Positions 1 through 6,952 of a stretch of 10,199 nt of DNA are shown here, in pieces; positions within the stretch are counted from its first letter, which is position 1; each line of letters starts with the position of its first letter. The translations under genes and the position numbers were made by a program. Source of the DNA: Opitutaceae bacterium (GTDB lineage: Bacteria > Verrucomicrobiota > Verrucomicrobiia > Opitutales > Opitutaceae); assembly GCA_009919985.1 (NCBI GenBank), contig RGAX01000092.1, positions 1-10,199 on the forward strand. The letters are read 5' to 3'. Under the pieces are notes generated by a model that was not told the origin of the DNA, did not search any database, and saw only the letters and a list, made by a program, of their open reading frames with translations.

Positions 1-444
1 CTCGAAGAAGTCATTCTCGCCGATTTTCTAATCCACGTCGTCGACGTCGCCAACCCCAACGCCGCCCAACACCACGAGACAACCCTGGCCGTGCTCAAAG
101 AACTCGGTGCCGTTGAAAAACCCATCATCACCGTCTTCAACAAAGTCGACGCCGCCGACGAAGCCGCTCTCAACCGCGCCCACTTCATCGCGCCCGACGC
201 CCTGTACATCTCTGCGCGCTCCGGCAAAAATCTCGATCAACTCATCGCTGCCTGCCTCGAGCAAATCGCCGACGCCCTCGATGCCGTGGAACTCCTCGTG
301 CCGCACACGCGCTACGACGTCATCGCCAAACTCCACGCCACCGGCCACGTCCAATTCGAAGAAAGCCGCGACGATGGCGTCTTCATCCAAGGTCGTTTCG
401 CCCCCGCCCAAGCCGGCCTCTACAAGGCCTTTCTCGTCAAATAA
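1..444 (+). CDS. hflX: GTPase HflX, C-terminal part (5' end outside window)
   Basis: This is the end of HflX, a ribosome-associated GTPase that rescues or splits stalled 50S/70S ribosomes under stress in bacteria where it has been studied. The visible 147 codons are open from the first base to a TAA at 442-444. They start inside the G domain: LEEVILADFLIHVVDVANP (1-19) is the typical HflX stretch after the G3/switch II region. FNKVD (46-50) is the G4 guanine-specificity motif (NKxD), and ISARSGKNLDQL (70-81) is the G5 'SA' loop. The last 60 residues match the small C-terminal domain, ending FLVK. The N-terminal HflX domain, P-loop and switch I lie upstream of the window. It is convergent with the phosphoesterase gene, with 22 bases between the stops and no visible terminator. 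The family call is secure; other TrmE/Era-type GTPases lack this C-terminal layout. Confidence 0.9.
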   Translation, partial: LEEVILADFLIHVVDVANPNAAQHHETTLAVLKELGAVEKPIITVFNKVDAADEAALNRAHFIAPDALYISARSGKNLDQLIAACLEQIADALDAVELLVPHTRYDVIAKLHATGHVQFEESRDDGVFIQGRFAPAQAGLYKAFLVK

Positions 445-466
445 TCTCCGCGGACAACGGCGCACC

Positions 467-1282
467 TTAGCTCGCAAAAGCGAACCACTCGCGCGTCAAC
501 TTTCCGTCGGCACCGCCCGTGCAGACATAGTAACCCTTGGCTGCAGTGCCGTCGTGATTTTTGCCCACGCGTGAGCAACACACATTCGTCACGCACTCGA
601 TCGAGCCATGCGGGACTTTAGTGACGCCATGATAATGGCCTGAAAACACTCCGCGCAAATTGAACTCCACAAACGGTGCTAGGACCGCCTCAGCGTTGAG
701 TGGACGATATTTTGCACCAGCGCCGAGCGGAAAATGCGTGAGCAATACCGTCGGCCGATGCGCATTAAGTTTCGGTAATTCTTGCTTCAACCACGCCAAC
801 GTCTCCGGCCGCACAGTGGTATCGCTCCATTTATTACCGTCAGTCGTATCGAGCGCGACAAACTGCCAGCCCGATTCCACCCAAGAATAATTTAGCCGAT
901 TAGGAAAAACATCCGCGTACAGCCGTGTCGTTTGCTCAAGATCATTGTCATGATTTCCGGGCACAGAATAAAAAGGCACGTGCACCGTAGCCGCGATACG
1001 CTTAACCGCCGCGAGACTTTCCGATTTACCTTTATTGGCGAGATCCCCCAACCCCGCGATAAACGCTACGTCTGGGTGAGCTGTGACCGCGCGAAACAAC
1101 GATTCAAACCACACGTCGCATTCCGCGCTTTCGTGATGAAAATCGTTGAGCACAGCAAAACGCACTCGAGCCGCCGCTGTCGCTTGGGCCTGTGCACACA
1201 ACGTTCCCGGCCACAAACCCGCCGCGAGTAACGCGCCCAGTTGACCGAGGGCAACACGACGCGTCACAGGGATGGTTGTCAT
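467..1282 (-). CDS. Exported calcineurin-like metallophosphoesterase
   Basis: A 271-residue metal-dependent phosphoesterase; substrate unknown. All five family motifs are visible: D47-F-H49 (DxH), G79-D80 in GLGDLANKG, GNHD (109-112), H183 in LLTHFP and GHYH (215-218). Together they form a two-metal site for hydrolysing phosphomono- or diesters. The N-terminus (VTRRVALGQLGALLAAGLWPG) has a twin-arginine followed by a hydrophobic stretch and AQAQA cleavage candidates near residue 33, so Tat-dependent export is likely. A C-terminal segment holds C230, C235, C236 and C254, which could pair in the periplasm. I chose ATG 1282 because it places the Tat-like signal at the N-terminus. The same frame is open further upstream, to about 1480, but that would run through the Dabb gene. 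The gene begins 16 bases after the Dabb stop on the same strand, so the two are probably cotranscribed. CpdA-like phosphodiesterases and acid phosphatases share this fold and cannot be separated here. Confidence 0.88.
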   Translation of the reverse strand: MTTIPVTRRVALGQLGALLAAGLWPGTLCAQAQATAAARVRFAVLNDFHHESAECDVWFESLFRAVTAHPDVAFIAGLGDLANKGKSESLAAVKRIAATVHVPFYSVPGNHDNDLEQTTRLYADVFPNRLNYSWVESGWQFVALDTTDGNKWSDTTVRPETLAWLKQELPKLNAHRPTVLLTHFPLGAGAKYRPLNAEAVLAPFVEFNLRGVFSGHYHGVTKVPHGSIECVTNVCCSRVGKNHDGTAAKGYYVCTGGADGKLTREWFAFAS

Positions 1283-1298
1283 GAGCGACAGAGCAGTC

Positions 1299-1598
1299 TT
1301 ATTGCGCGTCGTAGATCTGCACCCGTTCCCAGTACGCTTTGCACTTTGCGATAAACGCGAGATGGATAGGGTCGACTTGGTAAGCGTCGTGCGCGGCCAA
1401 GTCTTTACAGACAACCGTGATCGCGACCGAGAAACTCTTGTCGATGATCGGACGATCCGGCACGCCGGCGGGGGTACCACAGAAAAACTGCGAGACCGAA
1501 GGAATCGTGCCGAGCGTCTCGACGCCGGAACGAAAATCGGCGCGTTGCGCCGGAGTGAGATCAGATTTGAGCCAGAAGTAGACAGTATGGACGAGCAT
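1299..1598 (-). CDS. Dabb-family (stress-responsive alpha/beta-barrel) protein
   Basis: A 99-residue protein of the Dabb family, small dimeric ferredoxin-like alpha/beta-barrel proteins. Some members bind polyketide or fatty-acyl intermediates and others are stress-induced, but most have no known role. Typical features are the opening strand MLVHTVYFWLK with H4, the KSFSVAITVVCKDLAAHDAY strand-helix unit (54-73), and DPIHLAFIAK with H79 near the end, the usual 'HPxHxxF' position. ATG 1598 gives the normal family start. A TTG three codons upstream (1607) would add MST and cannot be excluded; neither has a Shine-Dalgarno sequence. It lies between the LacI gene (110 bases upstream) and the phosphoesterase gene (16 bases downstream). 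A short perfect hairpin (1634-1646, CGAGC/GCTCG) sits in its leader. The fold assignment is firm; the function is open. Confidence 0.82.
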   Translation of the reverse strand: MLVHTVYFWLKSDLTPAQRADFRSGVETLGTIPSVSQFFCGTPAGVPDRPIIDKSFSVAITVVCKDLAAHDAYQVDPIHLAFIAKCKAYWERVQIYDAQ

Positions 1599-1708
1599 GG
1601 TGCTCAAAACAGTTCAGACTTGGCGCACGGCGTCGAGCTTTGCTCGCAGATAGTAACGCTTTAATGAGAATCCACTGCTGGGCTTAAAAGGGAATTTACG
1701 CGGATGAT

Positions 1709-2755
1709 TCACCGCAGCGATCGGAGACTTTTGCCCTCATTCCACAGGCCTTCAATCATGAGTGTCGTCGCCTGCGCAGGCAGGCCGCGTTCATAGCGCT
1801 CAACCAGACTGATTAAAGTATCCACCGCGGTCGCCCCGATAAGTTGGCCATTTTGGTACACCCCGCTGCACGGATGCCCGCGGCGAGTGCAAGCGAGCGA
1901 GGCCACGCCGATGTCATGCGGCACACGCCAACCTCGCCGCGTCAATAATTCCAACAAACCTTCACCCGCGGGTGAAATTAAAACATCGGGCTTTTCCTTT
2001 TTCAACCAACGGAAAATCGCCACCTCATCGTTCAAATCTTCGACATAGAGCGGCTGCGTCAGCTCGATCCCTGGAAACATCTCGGGCGCGATCAACGTCC
2101 CCGCCTGCCACCGACCTTGAAAACGCGTTTGGTGTATTTGCCGAAGCACCAGCCCAATTCGACGGTAACCGCGTCGATGGCATTCGCGCGCCGTTTGCAG
2201 GCTCGAAAAATAGTGGTCGTTGCAGACGGTCGTCACCGTCAGCGCCGGCTGGGGCACGCTCAGACTCACGGCTGAAAAATAATCCCAGTTCAACGCTGGC
2301 AGCGCCGCCCCATCCGCCAGCGGGCTGATCAATACGCCTTGGATGCCGCGCGCACGGAGCATTTCACTGAACCGCTCGTTCGACATCCCGTCGCGATGCA
2401 GCCAAAACTCCTCAGGCCGGTATCCCCGCAACGTCGCCCGATCGATCGCTCCGGCACGTAGGTGTTGGATCGTGAGCGCAGGATGTTTCTTCCACCCATC
2501 GGCAGCGTTAAAAGCACCGACAAGAGCCAAAACCGGTTTATCGGTGAGTTCACGTCCCTGCCGCCGGACGCGCATCAACGTCGCCACATAAGGATTGGGT
2601 TGATAACCGAGCTTCCGAGCCAGTTCTTGTATACGTTTCTTAGTCGCCGAAGAGATGCGCGGATGATTGGCGAGGCTCATCGAAACCGTCGCCTGCGTCA
2701 CCCCCGCTTGGGCGGCGATAACTTTCATAGTGATGCCTGCGATCATGTGACCCAT
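1709..2755 (-). CDS. LacI-family transcriptional regulator
   Basis: A LacI/GalR-type DNA-binding regulator of about 340-348 residues, the normal length. The N-terminal helix-turn-helix is TMKVIAAQAGVTQATVSMSL (9-28), with recognition helix around TQATVSMSLAN, followed by the hinge RIQELARKLGYQPNPYVATL (41-60). The rest is a periplasmic-binding-protein-like effector domain ending GVYQNGQLIGATAVDTLISL, where sugar-type ligands bind and modulate DNA binding. Three in-frame ATGs compete: 2755, 2746 and 2728. The last has an AGG seven bases upstream but trims the residues normally ahead of the HTH; I give the longest form. A TATAAAAT -10 candidate lies at 2789-2796. The gene is divergent from the oxidoreductase/transporter operon, so it most likely controls that operon and itself. 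The effector is presumably the imported sugar or a product of it; that is inference from arrangement. Confidence 0.92.
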   Translation of the reverse strand: MGHMIAGITMKVIAAQAGVTQATVSMSLANHPRISSATKKRIQELARKLGYQPNPYVATLMRVRRQGRELTDKPVLALVGAFNAADGWKKHPALTIQHLRAGAIDRATLRGYRPEEFWLHRDGMSNERFSEMLRARGIQGVLISPLADGAALPALNWDYFSAVSLSVPQPALTVTTVCNDHYFSSLQTARECHRRGYRRIGLVLRQIHQTRFQGRWQAGTLIAPEMFPGIELTQPLYVEDLNDEVAIFRWLKKEKPDVLISPAGEGLLELLTRRGWRVPHDIGVASLACTRRGHPCSGVYQNGQLIGATAVDTLISLVERYERGLPAQATTLMIEGLWNEGKSLRSLR

Positions 2756-2886
2756 GCGAAGATGGAGTCGCGGCCCCGTGGCAATGGAATTTTATACCGA
2801 GCCTTCGGACTTGCCCGCCATATACCGCTAAGAAAAAATATCTTTTAACTGTAGCTCACCCCCTCGAGCCTCAACCTTTACACTTC
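2756..2886. promoter_or_regulatory. Divergent promoter region between the LacI gene and the oxidoreductase operon
   Basis: This 131-base spacer must carry promoters for both directions. Reading leftward, TATAAA (plus-strand 2791-2796) is a good -10 for the LacI gene, about 35 bases ahead of its longest start, but no good -35 is visible at the right distance. Reading rightward, TTGCCC (2811-2816) followed by the AT-rich stretch 2833-2848 is the best promoter candidate for the oxidoreductase operon. TATACCG occurs twice in the same orientation (2793-2799 and 2821-2827), each overlapping a promoter candidate. I did not find the clean CG-centred palindrome that many LacI-type operators show, so the operator stays unassigned. 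Confidence 0.4.
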
Positions 2887-3939
2887 ATGGCATCCCACGC
2901 ACCTCTCGGCTTCGGCATCATTGGACTCGGCCTCATCGCCGATTTCCATGCCCGAGCCATCGCCGATGCCGCCGGAGCCAAACTCGTCGCCGTCTGCGGG
3001 CGCAACGCCAATAAAGCTCGAGCCTTCGCGGCGAATTACGGCCAAGATATTTTTAGTACTCACGAACTCACAACATTTTTAGCCCGCCCTGATCTCGACG
3101 TCGTATGCATCGCTACTCCAAGCGGCGCCCACCTTGAACCCACGTTGGCAGCGGCCCGCGCCGGTAAACACATCGTCATTGAAAAACCCATCGAGATCAC
3201 GCTCGCGCGCATGGATCAACTCCTTGATGGCGTCGCCGCCACCGGCGTAAAATTAATGCCGATATTCCAAGCGCGCTTTGGCGAAGGCGCCCGCACGGTC
3301 AAAGCCGCAGTCGACGCCGGTCGCTTAGGTCGCCTTACCCTCGCCAGTGCCTACGTGAAATGGCAGCGCAGCCCTGAGTACTACGCCGATAGTTGGCACG
3401 GCACCTTCGCCCTCGATGGCGGTGGCGCTCTCATCAATCAGGCCATCCACGCCATCGATCTACTCCAATGGTTCGCCGGTCTTCCCGCGGAAGTATTTTC
3501 CTGGAACACTCGCCGAGTACACTCAGGCATTGAAGTCGAAGACACCGCCGTAGCCACGCTACGTTACCCCGATGGCGCACTCGGTACCATCGAGGCAACC
3601 ACCGCCGCTTATCCTGGTTGGGCCCGACGCATCGAACTCTGCGGTGAAAATGGCTCCATCGTGCTCGAAGACGATCGCATCATACGCTGGGATTTCCGCG
3701 CCGCCCAAGCCGGCGATGAAGCGATCCTCGCCGCCAAGACCGATGATTCCATGCGCTCCGGCGCGGGCTCGCCCGGCGCGATGAGTCATCAAGGCCATCT
3801 GCGGCAGATTGAGAATTTAGTCGCCGCCATCCGCAACACTGACTCCCTTAAAGTCGACGGTCCTGAAGCCCGTAAAGCCGTCGCCCTGATCCTCGCTCTT
3901 TATCGCTCCGCCCAATCCGGCAAACCCGTCAGCCTCTAA
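2887..3939 (+). CDS. Gfo/Idh/MocA-family NAD(P)-dependent oxidoreductase (first)
   Basis: A 350-residue oxidoreductase of the family that oxidises or reduces hydroxyl/keto groups of sugars, inositols and related polyols with NAD(P). The N-terminal Rossmann fold begins GFGIIGLGLIADFHARAI (8-25) with the GxGxxA dinucleotide motif. VCIATPSGAH (73-82) and the catalytic-lysine motif EKP (99-101) follow. GGGALINQAIHAIDLLQWF (178-196) supplies the conserved active-site His188 and Asp191. No signal peptide is seen, so it should be cytosolic. ATG 2887 places the Rossmann motif at the normal distance; no Shine-Dalgarno precedes it. It is the first gene of a likely operon with the MFS transporter 33 bases downstream and faces the LacI gene, pointing to catabolism of an imported sugar or polyol. 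Family certain, substrate unknown. Confidence 0.93.
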   Translation: MASHAPLGFGIIGLGLIADFHARAIADAAGAKLVAVCGRNANKARAFAANYGQDIFSTHELTTFLARPDLDVVCIATPSGAHLEPTLAAARAGKHIVIEKPIEITLARMDQLLDGVAATGVKLMPIFQARFGEGARTVKAAVDAGRLGRLTLASAYVKWQRSPEYYADSWHGTFALDGGGALINQAIHAIDLLQWFAGLPAEVFSWNTRRVHSGIEVEDTAVATLRYPDGALGTIEATTAAYPGWARRIELCGENGSIVLEDDRIIRWDFRAAQAGDEAILAAKTDDSMRSGAGSPGAMSHQGHLRQIENLVAAIRNTDSLKVDGPEARKAVALILALYRSAQSGKPVSL

Positions 3940-3972
3940 GTTTTAAACCCCACAAACTCAACCCGATTACCC

Positions 3973-5319
3973 ATGTCTACCTCCCCCGCCCAAACCTCAG
4001 GCCAACCTTGGTGGCGTTCGCTTACGCGCGAACATTGGTTCGTTTTCAGCATCGCCTCACTCGCCTGGCTTTTTGACTGCCTCGATCAACAACTCTTTAA
4101 CCTAGCCCGTGACGGCGCGATGGAAGATCTCGTCGGCAAAGCCGAGGCCACCGTTAAAGGCCCCTACACCACCTCGGTCTTTCTACTGGGTTGGGCGACA
4201 GGTGGACTCATCTTCGGAGCGCTCGGCGATCGCTACGGTCGCGCGAAAGTTCTCACCGCCTCAATCTTACTGTACTCGGTTTGCACCGGCCTGAGCTGCC
4301 TCTCCACCGGCTTCTTTGATTTTTGCGTTTACCGTTTTCTCACCGGTATCGGTGTCGGCGGCGTCTTCGGTCTCGCAGTGGCACTCGTGGCGGACACCGT
4401 GCCCGACAAAGTCCGCGCTCCCGCCCTCGGCATGCTCCAGTCGCTTTCTACCGTCGGTAATATCACCGCCGCCCTCATCGGCATGGGCATCGGAGCGATG
4501 GCCGTTCTCCCACTCGGGCTGAAACCCTGGCAAGCCATGTTCCTAATCGGCGCGTTGCCCGCGTTCCTCTGCGTGTTCGTGATGGGCCGTCTCAAAGAGC
4601 CGCAAAAATGGGTCGATGCCCGTGACGCCGGTGCGCTCAAAGGGGTCAAACTCGGTTCCTACGCCGTTCTGCTTAGTCACCCGCGCTGGAAACGCCACGC
4701 CTGGTACGGCCTCATCGCCTGCAGCGCCGGCATCATCGGCCTCTGGGGCATCGGTAATTTCCACCCCACTATCGTAGGCTCCATCGTAACCGAGCATCTC
4801 AAAGCGACCAATGTCTCCCCTGAAAAACTCGCCAGCGAAAAAGCATTTTGGCGCTCAGTGGGCCTGTTGCTCCAAAACATTGGCGCCTTCGCCGGCATGA
4901 TGACCTTCGCTCATCTCGCCCAAACCAAAGGCCGTAAATTCGCCTTCGCCCTCGCGCTCTTCGTTTCATTTCTGTCCACAGTTCTCGTCTTCAAGGGCCT
5001 GCGTGAATTCAGCCAAATGTTCTGGATGCTCCCGATCATGGGCTTCGGCCAACTCTCAGTCTTTGCCGTATTCGCCATTTATCTGCCCGAACTTTTCCCG
5101 ACGAGCCTGCGTAGCACCGGGGTGAGTTTTTGCTATAACGTTGGGCGAATCCTCGCTGCGACGGCTCCATTTACGATCAGCAAAATTACCGCAAGCCTCG
5201 GGGGTAACATCGAGAGCTTCCGCACCGCGGGCGTCTGGGTCAGTCTCGTGCTGCTAGCCGGCATCGCCGTCCTCCCGCTTCTACCCGAAACCAAAGATCA
5301 ACCGCTCCCCGAGGAGTGA
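3973..5319 (+). CDS. MFS transporter, sugar-porter type, 12 membrane segments
   Basis: A 448-residue inner-membrane transporter of the major facilitator superfamily with about twelve hydrophobic segments. The loop between helices 2 and 3 has GDRYGR (85-90), the MFS signature. PELFPTSLRSTG (372-383) and the terminal PETKDQPLPE (438-447) resemble the sugar-porter motifs PExxPxxxRxxG and PETKGxxLE. An unusually long first external loop (about 43-63) precedes helix 2. It should import a solute by proton or other ion symport; sugars, sugar acids and sialic-acid-like or lactate-type substrates all fit this branch. The start, ATG 3973, lies 33 bases after the oxidoreductase stop in a C/A-rich spacer without a promoter or Shine-Dalgarno, so cotranscription is likely. 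Presumably it brings in the substrate of that enzyme; this is an inference from the operon. Confidence 0.92.
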   Translation: MSTSPAQTSGQPWWRSLTREHWFVFSIASLAWLFDCLDQQLFNLARDGAMEDLVGKAEATVKGPYTTSVFLLGWATGGLIFGALGDRYGRAKVLTASILLYSVCTGLSCLSTGFFDFCVYRFLTGIGVGGVFGLAVALVADTVPDKVRAPALGMLQSLSTVGNITAALIGMGIGAMAVLPLGLKPWQAMFLIGALPAFLCVFVMGRLKEPQKWVDARDAGALKGVKLGSYAVLLSHPRWKRHAWYGLIACSAGIIGLWGIGNFHPTIVGSIVTEHLKATNVSPEKLASEKAFWRSVGLLLQNIGAFAGMMTFAHLAQTKGRKFAFALALFVSFLSTVLVFKGLREFSQMFWMLPIMGFGQLSVFAVFAIYLPELFPTSLRSTGVSFCYNVGRILAATAPFTISKITASLGGNIESFRTAGVWVSLVLLAGIAVLPLLPETKDQPLPEE

Positions 5320-5346
5320 ACGGGAGCTAGGCTATTTCCATATAAA

Positions 5347-5364
5347 GGCGTCGCTAGCGACGCC
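5347..5364. repeat. Perfect 18-bp palindrome downstream of the transporter gene
   Basis: GGCGTCGCTAGCGACGCC reads identically on both strands. As RNA it could form a seven-pair GC-rich stem with a CUAG loop. It lies 27 bases after the transporter stop and touches the next hairpin with no gap. It has no T-tract of its own, so alone it is not a standard intrinsic terminator. It may stabilise the 3' end of the mRNA, be a dispersed palindromic repeat, or be a protein site. Confidence 0.75.
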
Positions 5365-5387
5365 CTTAGCTTAACGCTGAGATTTTT
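5365..5387 (+). terminator. Rho-independent terminator of the oxidoreductase/transporter operon
   Basis: CTTAGC (5365-5370) pairs with GCTGAG (5376-5381), six pairs including one G-U, around the loop TTAAC. An A and five T residues follow (5383-5387). Placed 45 bases after the transporter stop and just after an 18-bp palindrome, it is a plausible terminator for the plus-strand operon. The stem alone is modest; the upstream palindrome may strengthen it. Confidence 0.6.
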
Positions 5388-5700
5388 GCCAGACACTTAA
5401 AGTGATTCAGAGCCGGGTCTGAAACTCGCTGAGAAGGTGCTGACTATTGTGGAAGCAGCACTGCTTTGCGATGTCTGCCTGCAAAGCATCACGGGGCTAA
5501 AGACCCAAGCTTTAACGAACGAATGCCAATCCCACCTGCCTCGCGCTACAACTAGACGCACATCTCATCGCCGCCAACGGCTCAAACTTGGTGTTGGAAG
5601 GACCCAACGAGAACGCATCTTGTCTATTCGCGAGAAAAAACTGCCCGATTACAGCGACACAAAATCTCTTCTGCACTAGTCGCCCGTTAAGTAGGGTCTA
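5388..5700. other. Gene-free, hairpin-rich spacer
   Basis: No convincing gene lies in these 313 bases. Short inverted repeats are frequent: CACTT/AAGTG at 5394-5404, TTCAGA/TCTGAA at 5406-5423, AGCAG/CTGCT at 5454-5465, TGCTTTGC/GCAAAGCA at 5462-5488, TAAAG/CTTTA at 5498-5514 and GTTGG/CCAAC at 5593-5608. The third and fourth overlap and could not form together. An 80-codon frame beginning with GTG (5437-5679) and a 61-codon frame without ATG (5516-5701) exist, but neither resembles a family I know. The stretch could hold a small RNA, a decayed gene or merely spacer. Confidence 0.45.
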
Positions 5701-5730
5701 GAAAAAGTCGGATCCAAATCGGATCCGACT
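5701..5730 (-). terminator. Rho-independent terminator of the second oxidoreductase gene
   Basis: AGTCGGATCC (5706-5715) and GGATCCGACT (5721-5730) form a perfect ten-pair stem around a five-base loop. Read on the minus strand, the stem is followed at once by TTTTTC (plus-strand 5701-5706 is GAAAAA). It ends 41 bases after the stop of the minus-strand oxidoreductase, the expected position. No T-tract follows on the plus strand, so it acts in one direction. Because GGATCC is itself palindromic, TCGGATCC also occurs as an 11-bp-spaced direct repeat inside the stem. Confidence 0.88.
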
Positions 5731-5771
5731 CATTCAATAAAACCGGCAAATTTGCCCCGTCCTAAGTAAGC

Positions 5772-6920
5772 TTAACCGAGTTTAGGCACGTCGAGCCAGC
5801 GGCGCTCCGCCCACGACTTCAGGCCGATCTCAGCGAGTTGCACGCCCTTAGCTCCCTGCAAGAGATTCCACGGGAAAGGATCACCTTTAACCACATGCTT
5901 AAGGAACAACTCCCACTGTACTTTGAACGCGTTGTCGAAAACGTCGTTAGTCGGCTGCGTCACCCAACCGTCCATATATTTGATCGGGCTGTCGGTATCA
6001 GGGCTCCACACGCAACGTGGCGTCATCGAACCGTGCTGAATCACGCAGTTACGTAAACCGGCCACCGCGCTGCCATTGGTGCCGTCAACTTGGAGCGTCA
6101 GCAAATCATCACGCCGTACGCGAACCGCCCACGAGGAATTGAAATTACAAATTACCCCATTGGTGAGTTCGAAGGTGGCGTAAGCCGAATCGTCCGCCGT
6201 GCACTTGTAGGGTTTACCTGCTTCATCCCAACGTTGCGGAATGTGCGTCGCACCAAGGCAGGAAACCGACTTCACTTCGCCGAAAAGATTCTGGATCACA
6301 TACTGCCAGTGACAGAGCATATCCACGATGATACCGCCATCGTCTTCCTTGCGGTAGTTCCAGGAAGGACGCTGTAATTTATCGTTCTCACCGGTGAAAA
6401 CCCAATAGCCGAATTCGCCGCGAACGGAGAGAATTTTTCCGAAAAATCCAGTATCGATCAGATACTTAAGTTTCAACAAACCCGGCAGCCAGAGCTTGTC
6501 CTGCACGACGCCATTCTTGAGACCAGCGGCTGTGACTTCGTTGTAAAGCGCCAAGGCTTCAGCGGAGGTCGTCGCCGAGGGTTTCTCACAGTAGATGTGT
6601 TTTTTGGCAGCGATCGCCTTGCGCACGCCGACCGGACGCTGACCGGTCAGAGTCGCATCGAAATAAATTTGGTTACCCGCGTCGGCCAACGCCGCGTCGA
6701 GATTGGTTGAGTAACGTTTCACTCCTGCACGCGCGGCGAGCGCGGCGAGCTTACTCTCGCTGCGACCGATTAAAATCGGATCGGGCATGATCACTTCTGA
6801 ATCGCCGAGCTTGATGCCGCCTTGGTCAATGATGGCTTTGATGGAGCGCAGCAGATGCTGATTGGTGCCCATGCGTCCGGTGACGCCGTTCATGATGATA
6901 CCGACTTTGTGTGTGGTCAT
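5772..6920 (-). CDS. Gfo/Idh/MocA-family oxidoreductase (second, distinct subfamily)
   Basis: A 382-residue cytosolic NAD(P)-dependent oxidoreductase, probably acting on a sugar or sugar derivative. It is clearly a different branch from the enzyme at 2887-3939. The nucleotide-binding start is VGIIMNGVTGRMGTNQHLLR (6-25), in which NGVTGRMG replaces the usual GxGxxA and recalls the GAxGRMG loop of dihydrodipicolinate reductase. CEKP (111-114) gives the catalytic Lys113, and GGIIVDMLCHW (195-205) gives Asp200 and His204. The C-terminal half forms the alpha/beta substrate domain (for example FNSSWAVRVRRDD, 260-272). Related proteins in actinobacteria and proteobacteria are, from memory, often encoded near a DUF993 aldolase-like protein and a TIM-barrel isomerase; neither is visible here. 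ATG 6920 is unambiguous, without Shine-Dalgarno. It faces an AraC-type regulator and ends at a strong terminator, so it is probably a single-gene transcript activated by that regulator. Confidence 0.9.
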   Translation of the reverse strand: MTTHKVGIIMNGVTGRMGTNQHLLRSIKAIIDQGGIKLGDSEVIMPDPILIGRSESKLAALAARAGVKRYSTNLDAALADAGNQIYFDATLTGQRPVGVRKAIAAKKHIYCEKPSATTSAEALALYNEVTAAGLKNGVVQDKLWLPGLLKLKYLIDTGFFGKILSVRGEFGYWVFTGENDKLQRPSWNYRKEDDGGIIVDMLCHWQYVIQNLFGEVKSVSCLGATHIPQRWDEAGKPYKCTADDSAYATFELTNGVICNFNSSWAVRVRRDDLLTLQVDGTNGSAVAGLRNCVIQHGSMTPRCVWSPDTDSPIKYMDGWVTQPTNDVFDNAFKVQWELFLKHVVKGDPFPWNLLQGAKGVQLAEIGLKSWAERRWLDVPKLG

Positions 6921-6952
6921 GGAGTGTGTACTGAGGAGGGATTTATTTGCGG

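Noticed and set aside
28..477. 149-codon antisense frame over hflX
   Set aside because: Gly/Val/Asp-rich composition typical of the antisense shadow of a GC-rich gene; the plus strand encodes clear HflX motifs.
1283..1480. A 66-codon N-terminal extension of the phosphoesterase frame
   Set aside because: It would run through most of the Dabb gene on the same strand, has an Arg/Ser-rich shadow-like composition, and would bury the Tat-type signal that begins at ATG 1282.
1634..1646. Short hairpin CGAGC-TTT-GCTCG upstream of the Dabb gene as a terminator of the LacI gene
   Set aside because: Only five pairs and no T-tract on the minus strand after it; insufficient to call a terminator or attenuator.
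5437..5679. 80-codon frame with GTG start in the spacer
   Set aside because: No recognisable family, no Shine-Dalgarno or promoter, basic low-order composition, and an overlapping open frame in another phase. Not supported as a gene, though a degraded remnant cannot be excluded.
5745..5756. 12-bp palindrome GGCAAATTTGCC
   Set aside because: It sits in the 3' untranslated region between a stop codon and its terminator, is AT-centred and short, and has no partner site; probably chance.
6933..6940. GAGGAGGG as a strong ribosome binding site
   Set aside because: It lies on the plus strand with no start codon at a suitable distance; the gene next to it is on the minus strand, where this reads CCCTCCTC.
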